Source of the DNA: Sulfurospirillum sp001602955 | GTDB lineage: Bacteria; Campylobacterota; Campylobacteria; Campylobacterales; Sulfurospirillaceae | Assembly: GCA_001602955.1 (NCBI GenBank) | Contig: LVAC01000002.1 | Coordinates: 62,001 to 126,000, forward strand | DNA length: 64,000 nucleotides | Reading direction: 5' to 3' | Shown here: positions 41,792 to 51,008 of the stretch, one piece after another | How the letters are laid out: the number at the start of each line of letters is the position of its first letter | Numbering within the stretch: position 1 is the stretch's first letter | Translations under genes and position numbers: made by a program | Notes under the pieces: generated by a model | What the model saw: the letters and a program-made list of their open reading frames with translations, nothing else | Told to the model about the DNA's origin: nothing | Databases searched by the model: none

Positions 41792-43639
41792 ATGAGTGAA
41801 CAGTTTACCAGAAGAGAATTTCTGCAATCCGCCTGTATTACCATGGGTGCTTTGGCCGCCAGTACATCAGGCGTTGAAAAAGCGTTTGCGGCATCTTCAA
41901 CCTCTATCAACACGTCAGGCATACCTACATGTGATGTTTTGATTATTGGAACAGGTGCGGCAGGACTAAGGGCAGCCGTCGCCGCACGCAAGAAAAATCC
42001 AAATCTTAGCGTTGTGGTTGTGAGCAAAGTGATGCCCTCACGTAGCGCAACGACGATGGCGGAGGGCGGCATTAACGGTGTTATCGATTTTAGTGAAGGG
42101 GATTCATTTGAACTTCACGCTAAAGATACCGTTAAAGGTGGTGACTTCTTAGTAGATCAAGATACGGCAATGAAGTTTGCTACCTATGCAGGTGCGGCTA
42201 TTCATGAGCTTGATTATTTGGGTATGCCTTTTTCACGCGATAGCAAAGGTCGTGTTGATAAACGCTACGCAGGTGGTGCATCTAAAATTCGTTGTAACTT
42301 TGCATCCGATAAAACCGGTCATATCTTAACACATACCTGTTTGGACGATGCTCTTAAACACGGAGTGAAATTTTTGATGGATCATCATATGCTGGATATT
42401 AGCATCGATAACGGTCACTGTGAAGGTGTTGTTTTACGCAACGTTCGCACGGGAGACATCGCTCCTGTTCGCGCAAAATCAGTGATTTTAGCCACCGGTG
42501 GTTATACCCGCGTATTTTGGAACAGAACATCAACACCTTACATTGCAACCGGTGATGGTGCAGCAGCTGCCCTTCGTGCAGGTTTGGTCTTTAAAGATCC
42601 AGAAATGCTTCAATTTCACCCAACCGGCGTTTGCCATGGTGGTACACTGATCACGGAAGCGGCACGCGGTGAAGGCGGTATCTTACTCAATAACCTTGGC
42701 GAGCGTTTTATGAAACGTTATGTTCCAAACAAAATGGAACTAGCTCCTCGTGACATCGTTGCGCGTTCTATCGAAATGGAAATTCGTGAAGGTCGTGGAT
42801 TTGGTCATGATATGGAAGCGTATGTACTCCTTGATGTAACGCATCTTGGAAAAGAAAAAATCATGCGTAACTTGCCACAAATTCGCCATATCGGTCTTTT
42901 GTTTGAAAACATGGACTTGGTTGAAAAACCAATTGCAATCCGTCCCACAGCACACTACTCTATGGGTGGTATCCACGTTACTAGCCTTGATACAATGGCA
43001 ACCCCAGCTCCAGGTCTTTTTGCGGCAGGTGAGGCAGCGTGTGTTTCGATTCACGGAGCAAACCGTTTGGGTGGTAACTCACTGTGTGATGCAACCGTCA
43101 CTGGTAAAATTGCGGGTACGAATGCAGCTGAATACGCGGCAAAAGCGGATTTTGGTACGGGCAAACGCCTCAATGATCTAACCCTTAAATGGATCAGCCA
43201 CTTTAAAGAAGTCACAGGATCAGGCAAAGGCAATGTCAATGACATGTATGCCCTTCGCGAAGAGATGGGTGCGGCAAACTGGTATAACATGGGTATCTTT
43301 AGAACCGAATCTAAATTACTCGCTCTTGCTGACAAACACGCAGAATTCCAAGCACGTTACGACGCGCTTCGTATTCCAAACGCCAATCCAGTGTTCAATA
43401 CCGCCTTTACAGAGTATGTTGAATTAGGTAACTTACTGCTTGCCTCTCGCGCGGCACTTATGGGAGCAACAGCACGTAAAGAGTCTCGTGGTTCACACTT
43501 CAGAGAAGATTACCTAAAACGTGACGATGAAAACTTCCTCAAACACTCAATGGTCACAATGGATGAGAGCGGTAAAATGCACTTAGCATGGAAAGATGTT
43601 GTTGTGGGTCAGTTCAAAATTGAAGAGAGGAAATACTAA
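41792..43639 (+). CDS. mfrA: Periplasmic fumarate reductase-type flavoprotein (MfrA/SdhA-like)
   Basis: A 615-residue FAD protein of the fumarate reductase/succinate dehydrogenase family with an N-terminal twin-arginine signal (TRREFLQSACITMGA), so it is exported folded. FAD-binding IIGTGAAGLRAA, the catalytic histidine in HPTGVCHGG, the arginine in EAARGEGG, and HYSMGGI are present. It fits the 8-methylmenaquinol:fumarate reductase MfrABE of Campylobacterota. The residue that normally carries covalent FAD is Ala86 here (SRSATT instead of SRSHT). It starts an operon with the iron-sulfur and CCG subunits; LysR control is likely. Confidence 0.88.
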   Translation: MSEQFTRREFLQSACITMGALAASTSGVEKAFAASSTSINTSGIPTCDVLIIGTGAAGLRAAVAARKKNPNLSVVVVSKVMPSRSATTMAEGGINGVIDFSEGDSFELHAKDTVKGGDFLVDQDTAMKFATYAGAAIHELDYLGMPFSRDSKGRVDKRYAGGASKIRCNFASDKTGHILTHTCLDDALKHGVKFLMDHHMLDISIDNGHCEGVVLRNVRTGDIAPVRAKSVILATGGYTRVFWNRTSTPYIATGDGAAAALRAGLVFKDPEMLQFHPTGVCHGGTLITEAARGEGGILLNNLGERFMKRYVPNKMELAPRDIVARSIEMEIREGRGFGHDMEAYVLLDVTHLGKEKIMRNLPQIRHIGLLFENMDLVEKPIAIRPTAHYSMGGIHVTSLDTMATPAPGLFAAGEAACVSIHGANRLGGNSLCDATVTGKIAGTNAAEYAAKADFGTGKRLNDLTLKWISHFKEVTGSGKGNVNDMYALREEMGAANWYNMGIFRTESKLLALADKHAEFQARYDALRIPNANPVFNTAFTEYVELGNLLLASRAALMGATARKESRGSHFREDYLKRDDENFLKHSMVTMDESGKMHLAWKDVVVGQFKIEERKY

Positions 43640-44598
43640 TGAAATTTATCATTGATCGCTTTGATGGCAAAAAAAATTATCAACAAACCTATACGGTTGA
43701 GAAAAAAGATATTGAGGCGTTAACGCTCCTTGGAACATTGCTGTTTATTAAACAACACCAAGACCTTACGCTCAACTTTACGGCGTCATGTCGTATGGCA
43801 ATTTGTGGAGCCTGTGGTGTGCGTGTCAATGGACATGCCTACCTTGGTTGCGATACTAAAATGACTGAACTGTTTGAAGAGTACAAAGATGCAGAGACAT
43901 TCCGCATCTCTCCGCTGGCAAACTACACCGTCCTTTCTGACCTTGTAGTGGATTGGGAGCCTGCGATTGAAAATCTTCGCAAAATCAAACCGGGCTTGGT
44001 TGCTAAAAATGAGTTCTCTGAAAAAGAGGGTTGTATCCAAAATCAAGAACAATACGACCGTATCGTTGGACAATGGGATTGTATCTTATGCGGTGTCTGT
44101 GCGTCTGAGTGTAATAAACTCACCGCTGATCATTCCGACTATATGGAACCGTTTGTCTTTACTCATGCGTGGAAATTAGCCAATGATTCACGTTCCAAAG
44201 ATCCGATGATTCATACCAAAGCAGCCGTTACTAACGGTTTATGGAATTGTGTTCACTGTCATGAATGTACCAACCGTTGTCCAAAACATATTAGCGGTGC
44301 TGAAGACATTGCGGGTTTACGTGCTCTTGCCATGAGAAAAGGCTTAAACAGCGGCGTCGGTCCGGCACATGCCAAATCATTCTATACGGACTTAGTCGAA
44401 GACTCCGGTCGCCTGAACGAGATACGTTTGGCTCTTAGAACCGAAGGTATGAGTACGGCGCTTCGTGCCGGTACGGCCATCACGTTGATGAGCGCAGGTA
44501 AAATGAATCCGTTAGAGATTTTTGGCGGGCATGAGATTGAAGGTCATAAAGACTTGGTAAAAATGATTGAAGCAGCGCATGCTGCACATAAGGAGTAA
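43639..44598 (+). CDS. mfrB: Iron-sulfur subunit MfrB of the methylmenaquinol:fumarate reductase
   Basis: A 319-residue FrdB/SdhB-type protein. The plant-type [2Fe-2S] ligands are in CRMAICGACGVRV...C, and two further clusters are bound by CILCGVCASEC and CVHCHECTNRCPKH. It passes electrons between MfrE and the flavoprotein. It is longer than SdhB (about 240 residues) because of an ~80-residue C-terminal extension, as in other MfrB proteins. The gene overlaps mfrA by one base and lies three bases before mfrE. Confidence 0.9.
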   Translation: MKFIIDRFDGKKNYQQTYTVEKKDIEALTLLGTLLFIKQHQDLTLNFTASCRMAICGACGVRVNGHAYLGCDTKMTELFEEYKDAETFRISPLANYTVLSDLVVDWEPAIENLRKIKPGLVAKNEFSEKEGCIQNQEQYDRIVGQWDCILCGVCASECNKLTADHSDYMEPFVFTHAWKLANDSRSKDPMIHTKAAVTNGLWNCVHCHECTNRCPKHISGAEDIAGLRALAMRKGLNSGVGPAHAKSFYTDLVEDSGRLNEIRLALRTEGMSTALRAGTAITLMSAGKMNPLEIFGGHEIEGHKDLVKMIEAAHAAHKE

Positions 44599-44601
44599 GG
44601 T

Positions 44602-45456
44602 ATGCAAAAAGAATTTGCTTTTTTCCCCGGATGTGTGCTTACACAAGCCGCTATCGAAGCTAAAATGTCAATCGAAGCCATTGCTCCCGTATTAGGCATT
44701 ACGTTAAAAGAGATGAAAGGATGGAGTTGTTGCGGTGCTTCTCAAGCGCAAGACGTCGATCCGTTAGCCACCTTGGTCGCCAATGCGAGAAATCTTGCAT
44801 TGGCAGAACAAATGAAATTGCCGGTACTTACGACATGTAGTACCTGTTTATTGATGTTGCGCCGCGCCAAAGCAGAACTGGACAACGGTAAAAAAGAGAG
44901 CATCAATACATTTCTTGCCAAAGGAAATATGAATTATCAAGGTACGAGCGAAGTGACCAGCCTTCTTTGGTTATTGGCTCAAAATGCCGAAGAAATTAAA
45001 GCGAAAGTGAAAAAGCCTCTGTCTAAACTCAAAGTCGCCGTCTTTTACGGTTGCCACAGCATTCGTCCACACAAAGATCTTGGATTTGAGAGTTCAACCA
45101 ACCCAACAAGCTTTGAAACGGTGGTAAGAGCACTTGGGGCTGAAGTGGTTCCATTTACGAAACGTTTGGATTGTTGTGGATTCCATGCGGTTTATCCTGC
45201 TGAGAAATCCGTTATGAAAATGACCAGTGGAATTGTCAACAGTGCGGCTGAATCGAAAGCCGATTGCGTCGTCACGCCGTGTCCTCTATGCCAAATGCAA
45301 CTTGACATTTACCAAGACGATGCACAAGAAACGACCAAATCTAAAGCACGCTTACCGGTGATACACCTTGCTCAGTTGGTAGGTTTGGCACTCGGTATTG
45401 ATGCTAAAAAATTAGGTCTGGATTATAACGTCATAGATGCGAGCAAGCTCGCTTAA
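44602..45456 (+). CDS. mfrE: CCG-domain subunit MfrE (SdhE/HdrB-like)
   Basis: A 284-residue protein with two CCG modules: FPGCVLTQ, WSCCGASQ and TTCSTC in the first, FYGCHSI, LDCCGFH and TPCPLC in the second. Such subunits bind noncanonical iron-sulfur clusters and link the reductase to menaquinol at the membrane face. There is no signal peptide; the Tat-exported complex may carry it along. AAGGAGTAAGGT precedes the ATG. Confidence 0.9.
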   Translation: MQKEFAFFPGCVLTQAAIEAKMSIEAIAPVLGITLKEMKGWSCCGASQAQDVDPLATLVANARNLALAEQMKLPVLTTCSTCLLMLRRAKAELDNGKKESINTFLAKGNMNYQGTSEVTSLLWLLAQNAEEIKAKVKKPLSKLKVAVFYGCHSIRPHKDLGFESSTNPTSFETVVRALGAEVVPFTKRLDCCGFHAVYPAEKSVMKMTSGIVNSAAESKADCVVTPCPLCQMQLDIYQDDAQETTKSKARLPVIHLAQLVGLALGIDAKKLGLDYNVIDASKLA

Positions 45457-45464
45457 CGCTTTTA

Positions 45465-45497
45465 GAACGGCACTTCTTCCAAAAAGAGGAGCCGCTC
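45465..45497 (+). terminator. Imperfect hairpin after mfrE
   Basis: GAACGGC pairs with GCCGCTC and the inner CTTCTT with AAGAGG, with mismatches, followed by TTT. It could partly terminate or stabilise the mfr transcript ahead of the porin gene. Confidence 0.4.
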
Positions 45498-45537
45498 TTT
45501 AAAACGAATGTCTTGGTAAAAAGCTTAAAGGAAAAAA

Positions 45538-46893
45538 ATGAAATATGCTCATTTGAGTGTTGCGGCTATCGTAGCGGTCGGTTTGTCTTCTCATGCTTTT
45601 GCGGCGGCGGATACGCTCGCGGATGCTTTTAAAAACGGTGCGGTCAAGGGCGAGCTTAAAGCATGGTATTTTGATAAAGATTCGGAAAAACTCGATTCTT
45701 CGACTTCCCCGACTAGGGTTCTCAAAGATACCGAAAAATCGGGTGATATTTTCAATACCGTTGCAGTTTTAAACTATGTTACGGATACGTTTTACGGTTT
45801 GAGTCTTGGCTCAACGATTCAAGCCAGTGCCGCTCCGTTTGCCGATACGGAAGGTAAAAAAGCATATGCAAGTGACATGTATGGCTCAGGTGCCGTTCTT
45901 TCGGAAGCGTATGTCGGATATACGCTTGGTAAAACGAATGCAAAGATCGGTCGTCAGTTTATTTCGACGCCTCTTGTGAACGGAAGCGGTTCTCGTATCG
46001 TCAAGGAGTCATTTGAAGGTGTCACCGTCGTCAATACGGATATTCCGGCAACAACATTGATTGCAGGTTTTGTGGATAAATTTCAAACGCGAACAAGCTA
46101 TCTTAAAAAAAATGACGTAGGCGGCAATGCTCCGAGTTTTGAGAAAAGAGCGATTTTTAACGGCGTTTCAGCTTCCGATACGTATCAATTCGATGACGCC
46201 TACACGCTTGCGCTTATCAATAAATCAATCTCCAATCTTACGTTAACGGCGCAGTACGCTAATGTAGGCGATGTCGTTGCAACCAATACGAAAGACGTTG
46301 ATCTTTATTACACCGATGCCGATTACGTACTTCCGATGAACGGCTTTAAATTAGGTTTTTATGCAAATTACCGCGGTGCCAAAACGGATTTGGTTTCCGG
46401 TACGGGAAGCAATGCGATCTCTTTTGACGGTGCACAAACCGCAGGACGGATTTCTATTAGCGAATTATCGGGATTTGGTTTGGCTTTGACAGCGGCAACG
46501 AATAGCAAAAACGACGCCGTGATCGCCGGTATGGGAAACGGTGCCGCAAGTAGTACCGCAACTTTGGTAAAAGCTAGCAGTCCTTCATTACGTGCCAATA
46601 CCGATTCGTATCGCTTAGATTTTACATATGATTTTTCCACGATAGGCGTGATTGGGCTTAAAAGCATTTTACAATATGCCCAAGCGAATCAGGATCGAGT
46701 CAAAAATGCTTCCACGAGTGCCGATTATACCTCGTATGCCGGCGGTATTATGTATGCCGTTCCCGTTTTGAAAGGGTTAAGTTTAGAACTTTTGTATGAA
46801 AAACAAGAGATCGAAACGACACGTTACTCAAATAATACGACATTTAGGGCAGATTTGGATGAGTTAAGATTTAAGGCGAACTATAAATTCTAA
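45538..46893 (+). CDS. Outer-membrane porin (OprD-like)
   Basis: A 451-residue secreted barrel protein with a signal peptide (AIVAVGLSSHAFA) and a C-terminal phenylalanine-ended beta strand (LRFKANYKF). Repeats of aromatic-ended strands and the sequence IGRQFISTPLVNGSGSRI near residue 140 are typical of OprD-family substrate-specific porins. Codon use returns to the CpG-rich style. Position after the mfr genes and before an anion-binding protein suggests uptake of the reductase substrate. Confidence 0.78.
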   Translation: MKYAHLSVAAIVAVGLSSHAFAAADTLADAFKNGAVKGELKAWYFDKDSEKLDSSTSPTRVLKDTEKSGDIFNTVAVLNYVTDTFYGLSLGSTIQASAAPFADTEGKKAYASDMYGSGAVLSEAYVGYTLGKTNAKIGRQFISTPLVNGSGSRIVKESFEGVTVVNTDIPATTLIAGFVDKFQTRTSYLKKNDVGGNAPSFEKRAIFNGVSASDTYQFDDAYTLALINKSISNLTLTAQYANVGDVVATNTKDVDLYYTDADYVLPMNGFKLGFYANYRGAKTDLVSGTGSNAISFDGAQTAGRISISELSGFGLALTAATNSKNDAVIAGMGNGAASSTATLVKASSPSLRANTDSYRLDFTYDFSTIGVIGLKSILQYAQANQDRVKNASTSADYTSYAGGIMYAVPVLKGLSLELLYEKQEIETTRYSNNTTFRADLDELRFKANYKF

Positions 46894-47026
46894 CGTGAAT
46901 GAATCCGTCTTCATGGTATCGAAAGATCGTCTATAAAATGATCAAAGGCTTGTGAATCAATAAGGATCGTTGAACTTCTTGTCTCGATCCTTGTTGATAT
47001 GCTTTTTTAAGTTTAGGAGTCACATT

Positions 47027-47833
47027 ATGTTGAAGTTCTTTTCTAAAGTAACATCGGCTATAGGTATATCGCTTTTAGTGGTATTGGGGCTACAGGCCGC
47101 AACCATTGAGGTGATCAGTTCGGGAGCGTTTTATGCTACGATGAATGACTTAAAACCCGCATTTGAAGAAAAAACGGGGCATACAATCCATCTCTCTTCA
47201 GGTTCGTCCATGGGGACTTCCGAGACATCTATTCCCAATCGTCTGAAGCGAGGCGAAACCTTCGATCTTATCATTCTTGCGAGTAACCAATTGGATAAAA
47301 TGATTGACGATGGTTTCGCAATTAAAGGAAGCAGAGTTGACCTTGTACACTCTTCCATCGGGATGATGGTCAAAAAAGGGCAACCCAAACCGGATATTAG
47401 CACGCAAGAAAAATTTGACAAAGTTTTAGTGGATGCCAAATCGATCGGTTATTCGGCTAGTGCAAGCGGGACGCATCTGAGTGAAAACGTATTCCCTCAT
47501 TTTGGGGAGGAAGTGAAAGCGAAGTCGAAACTGATTGTGGGTGATCGCGTTGCCACATGGGTTGGGCGCGGTGATCTGGAAATCGGCTTTCAACAAGTGA
47601 GCGAGATTGTCCCTTTTACGGGCGAAAACGGTAGTGTCGACTTGGTCGGTCCTATTCCGGCTCCGTATCAAAAAGTGACTGTCTTTTCAATCGGTGTTGC
47701 AAAAGGAAGTAAAGAGCCCTCTGCGGCGCAAGAGCTAGTCGGATTTCTCACATCGGAGGAAAACTATCCTCGTTTAGTCGCACAAGGTCTTGTTCCGGCG
47801 GCAACGACACACGCTATAGCCAAAGAAAAATAG
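47027..47833 (+). CDS. Orphan periplasmic anion-binding protein (ModA/PstS-like)
   Basis: A 268-residue PBP2-type protein with a signal peptide (GISLLVVLGLQAATI) and the ModA-like features SSGAFYATMNDLKPAFEEKTG, SSGSSMGTS and FDLIILASNQLD. The ATG at 47027 follows AGGAG; a longer frame from 46970 spoils the signal peptide. There is no ABC permease or ATPase next to it, so it is not part of a local ABC importer. The ligand may be an oxyanion or organic anion related to the mfr operon; this is inference. Confidence 0.75.
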   Translation: MLKFFSKVTSAIGISLLVVLGLQAATIEVISSGAFYATMNDLKPAFEEKTGHTIHLSSGSSMGTSETSIPNRLKRGETFDLIILASNQLDKMIDDGFAIKGSRVDLVHSSIGMMVKKGQPKPDISTQEKFDKVLVDAKSIGYSASASGTHLSENVFPHFGEEVKAKSKLIVGDRVATWVGRGDLEIGFQQVSEIVPFTGENGSVDLVGPIPAPYQKVTVFSIGVAKGSKEPSAAQELVGFLTSEENYPRLVAQGLVPAATTHAIAKEK

Positions 47834-47977
47834 CAAACGCAAGTCGTTACAAGCGTCAATGCTTACATGTAACCTATATTAAAAAAGCGTTTTTTGTATA
47901 CGCAGGAGTTTTGTTAAGAGTGACGTTCAATAACGCGAGGCATTCACACTTGAGATTTTTTAAGGGAAAACGACGCA

Positions 47978-48703
47978 ATGGATGCATTATTCTTTGGATT
48001 GATCAGTTTTTGTACGTCGAGCATAACGGCAGTTATCGGTATAGGCGGAGGTTTATTACTGCTTGCGATCCTTCCGTCGTTTTTACCGGCAAATGTTCTC
48101 ATTCCTATTCATAGCCTCAATCAAATTACCAGCAATGTCTCACGAGCGTATTTTGGCTACAAAGAGATCCAATTTCAAGTCATACCGAAGTTTTTTATCG
48201 GGTCATTATTCGGCGTCGGACTTTTTAGTTATAGCCTCAATTACATATCCATGACGTATATTCCCGTCTTTATCGGAACGTATATCTTACTGTCGTTATG
48301 GTCTCAAACGTTTAATACTACGATGATGCATTATGAAAATTACTATCTCATCGGTTTCTTTCAAACCGGCTTATCCGTCATCGTCGGGACGACGGGACAA
48401 CTTGCGATCGCAAAATTATTGAAAGATTTTCACGATAAAGATAAAGTGATCGCAACATCGGCCGTTTTGATGTGTATAACGCATGTTATGAAAATAACGG
48501 TTTTTGTCTACTTCGGATTTGTTTTTCGCGAGTATCTCGGTATCATCTTGACTATGACGATCGGCTCTGTTTTTGGATCTTACGTCGGAACTTCTTTACG
48601 CCATCGAATCGACGGGAAGAAACTTGTTTTGGCACTCAAAATAGTCTTAACGGCTCTTGCGATCAAATCCATTATGCAGGTTTTAGTCGCGTGTGCATTT
48701 TGA
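47978..48703 (+). CDS. TauE/SafE-family sulfite/organic anion permease
   Basis: A 241-residue membrane protein with about eight hydrophobic segments and the TauE motif LISFCTSSITAVIGIGGGLLLLAILPSFLP at the start. The family moves sulfite, sulfoacetate or other anions across the inner membrane. AAGGGAAAACGACGCA precedes the ATG. It is the last gene of the module begun by mfrA, and may export the product or import the substrate. A TTACATGTAA copy lies in the gap before it (47863). Confidence 0.8.
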   Translation: MDALFFGLISFCTSSITAVIGIGGGLLLLAILPSFLPANVLIPIHSLNQITSNVSRAYFGYKEIQFQVIPKFFIGSLFGVGLFSYSLNYISMTYIPVFIGTYILLSLWSQTFNTTMMHYENYYLIGFFQTGLSVIVGTTGQLAIAKLLKDFHDKDKVIATSAVLMCITHVMKITVFVYFGFVFREYLGIILTMTIGSVFGSYVGTSLRHRIDGKKLVLALKIVLTALAIKSIMQVLVACAF

Positions 48704-48726
48704 TACTTTTTTAATGCGTCTCGTTT

Positions 48727-48732
48727 TATAAT
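48727..48732 (+). promoter_or_regulatory. -10 box TATAAT for kup
   Basis: CGTTTTATAATCC lies 36 bases before the kup ATG. Confidence 0.5.
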
Positions 48733-48767
48733 CCTTTTTACATTGATAATCAAACAGTAAGGCTCTT

Positions 48768-50591
48768 ATGAAAATTTGCGAACGTATGAAAAAAGAGATG
48801 ATGACGATCAAAGCGTTAGGGGTGGTTTACGGCGACATCGGAACGAGTCCGATTTATACCTTGGCGGTTATTTTTATGATCGTTCCTCCGACGGTTGAGA
48901 GTGTTTTAGGGATTTTATCGTTTGTTTTTTGGGCATTGGTCGTTTTGGTAACGATTCAATACGCATGGCTTGCCACGAGTTTGAGCCAAAAAGGCGAGGG
49001 CGGTACGGTCGTGTTGGTTCAAATTTTAACCCCGTATCTCAGGCATGCCAAAACCGGAACGATCGTTTCGATTTTAGGGTTTTTAGGGATTTCTCTTATG
49101 ATCGGTGACGGAGTTATTACGCCGGCGATCAGTATTTTAAGTGCGGTCGAGGGTGTTTTACTGATTCCGCATTACGAAGAGACGCCGAGACTTTATCTGC
49201 TTCTTTTAGCGTCGTTGATCGCGTTAGGGTTGTTTGTCGTTCAAAAAAAAGGCGTCGAGAAGGTTGCCGCGGCATTTGGACCGATTATGGTGGTGTGGTT
49301 TTTGAGTTTGGGAAGCGTGGGATTGTTTTACGTTTTTCAAGAGTCTTCCATTCTTTTAGCGATCAATCCGACGTATGCGATTTCATTTGCATATCATCAT
49401 CCTTGGATTACCTTTGTGCTGTTAGCGGACATCGTTCTTGCGACGACCGGAGGCGAAGCGTTGTATGCGGATATGGGACATTTGGGTCGACTTCCGATCT
49501 TAAAAGGGTGGGTCTTTGCGTTTAGCGCATTGGTGCTCAGTTATTTCGGACAAGGATCGTTTTTATTGACGCATCCCGAATGCGTCGGAAGCCCGTTGTT
49601 TGAAATGATGCAAGAGTTTGCGCCTTACATGTACGTTCCTTTTTTAGTCTTGACGATCTTGGCGACGATTATCGCGTCGCAGGCGATGATCAGCGGTATT
49701 TTTTCCGTTTTGTACCAAGCGATGACGACGCGTATTTTCCCCCATTTTCGCGTTGCGTACACATCGCATGAATTGAACTCTCAAATCTACGTCGGTTCGA
49801 TCAATTGGTTTTTGTTTATTTGCGTCATCGTGATGCTGTTCGTATTTCAAGAATCCGCCCAATTAGCCGCGGCATACGGTTTGGCGGTTTCGGGAGCGAT
49901 GAGCATTACGGGGTGTTTGATGTGTATGATTTTCGCGCATCAAAGAGCGTGGATCAAGATGACGTTTTCGGTTCTTTCGGGAGCGACGAGCCTTATTTTC
50001 TTTAGCTCTTGTTTGTTAAAAATTCCGCACGGCGGCTATTGGTCTTTGTTGATCGCTTCGGTTCCTTTAGGATTGATTATTCTCTATACGGAAGGGCAAA
50101 AACGGCTGTATGCTTCGTTTATTTCCGTTGAAAAAGAGACGTTTGTCAAAGAGTACGAAGCCTACTATGCGTCTCAACCGCACATCGGCGGTACGGCACT
50201 TTTCTTTGCACGTAAAAAAGAGAATATTCCGGCATATATCCCCAAAACGATGTTTAAAAACGGCATTATTTACGAGCGAAACGTGATCGTCAAAATGAAG
50301 CCTACCAGTGAGCCCTTAGGCGTCGAATGCGAACTAAGCACTCTTGCCGCAGGACTTGATTTGCTTGTGATTTTCGTCGGTTACATGGAAATCTTCAATA
50401 TGGAAACGATTTTAAAAAGCCAAAAAATTAATGAACGTACGATTTTCTACGGTGACGAAGAGATCGTCTCTTCCTCGTTATGGTGGAAACTTTACGGGCT
50501 TATTAAAGATATGTCGCCCAATTTCGTAAGCTTTTACAATTTCCCGAACGAAAAGCTTATCGGCGTTTCAAGGCGTGCCGAAATTCGCTAA
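48768..50591 (+). CDS. kup: KUP-family potassium uptake protein
   Basis: A 607-residue membrane protein with about 12 transmembrane segments and the family start GVVYGDIGTSPIYTL, then GEGGTVVL and GDGVITPAISILSAVEG. It takes up potassium with protons. The C-terminal cytoplasmic domain (about residue 450 to the end) is present. With ktrBA this gives the cell at least two potassium uptake routes within 40 kb. AAGGCTCTT precedes the ATG. Confidence 0.95.
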   Translation: MKICERMKKEMMTIKALGVVYGDIGTSPIYTLAVIFMIVPPTVESVLGILSFVFWALVVLVTIQYAWLATSLSQKGEGGTVVLVQILTPYLRHAKTGTIVSILGFLGISLMIGDGVITPAISILSAVEGVLLIPHYEETPRLYLLLLASLIALGLFVVQKKGVEKVAAAFGPIMVVWFLSLGSVGLFYVFQESSILLAINPTYAISFAYHHPWITFVLLADIVLATTGGEALYADMGHLGRLPILKGWVFAFSALVLSYFGQGSFLLTHPECVGSPLFEMMQEFAPYMYVPFLVLTILATIIASQAMISGIFSVLYQAMTTRIFPHFRVAYTSHELNSQIYVGSINWFLFICVIVMLFVFQESAQLAAAYGLAVSGAMSITGCLMCMIFAHQRAWIKMTFSVLSGATSLIFFSSCLLKIPHGGYWSLLIASVPLGLIILYTEGQKRLYASFISVEKETFVKEYEAYYASQPHIGGTALFFARKKENIPAYIPKTMFKNGIIYERNVIVKMKPTSEPLGVECELSTLAAGLDLLVIFVGYMEIFNMETILKSQKINERTIFYGDEEIVSSSLWWKLYGLIKDMSPNFVSFYNFPNEKLIGVSRRAEIR

Positions 50592-50662
50592 AGTGCTTGA
50601 TATAGATTAAGGAATTTTGTCTCAAATAGGGTTATAGTGGTGTCAAAAAAAAGGACAAAACT

Positions 50663-51004
50663 ATGTTACCCGATACCGCTTACTCTTTCACCGTCCAAGA
50701 CGCGACGGTGCCGTTTTTTACGTATGAAGCGCACGGCACGTCATACATCTATTTCGATACTTCGGCGTGCATTCCTCCCGAGCCTATGATCAATGCGATG
50801 CTGGCACTCGAGCTTTTGGACAGCGTCACGAAAAAAGTCGTGATGATCAACCATCGCTCTCCGGTCGGTTTGTTGGCAAAAGTCGAAAAATTTTACGATA
50901 TCGAAACGACACAGCTCGAAGAGGGAAAACTTCAATTGATCTTTTCGTACAAAGAAGGCGTAAGCGATCAAGCCGATCTTAGCCAAAAACAGTGTGCGGG
51001 TTAA
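50663..51004 (+). CDS. DUF2249-like small protein
   Basis: A 113-residue cytoplasmic protein. The first 35 residues are variable; the rest (IPPEPMINAMLALELLDSVTKKVVMINHRSPVGLLAKVEKF) resembles the DUF2249/TusA-like alpha/beta fold, with HRSP in place of the usual HxP turn. DUF2249 proteins often accompany nitric oxide or terminal-oxidase accessory genes. It lies just before the 12-TM gene with five bases between, hence same transcript. Confidence 0.65.
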   Translation: MLPDTAYSFTVQDATVPFFTYEAHGTSYIYFDTSACIPPEPMINAMLALELLDSVTKKVVMINHRSPVGLLAKVEKFYDIETTQLEEGKLQLIFSYKEGVSDQADLSQKQCAG

Positions 51005-51008
51005 GACG

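Noticed and set aside
44602..45456. MfrE considered as a heterodisulfide reductase HdrB
   Set aside because: It directly follows MfrA and MfrB in an operon, which fits the fumarate reductase membrane-side subunit.
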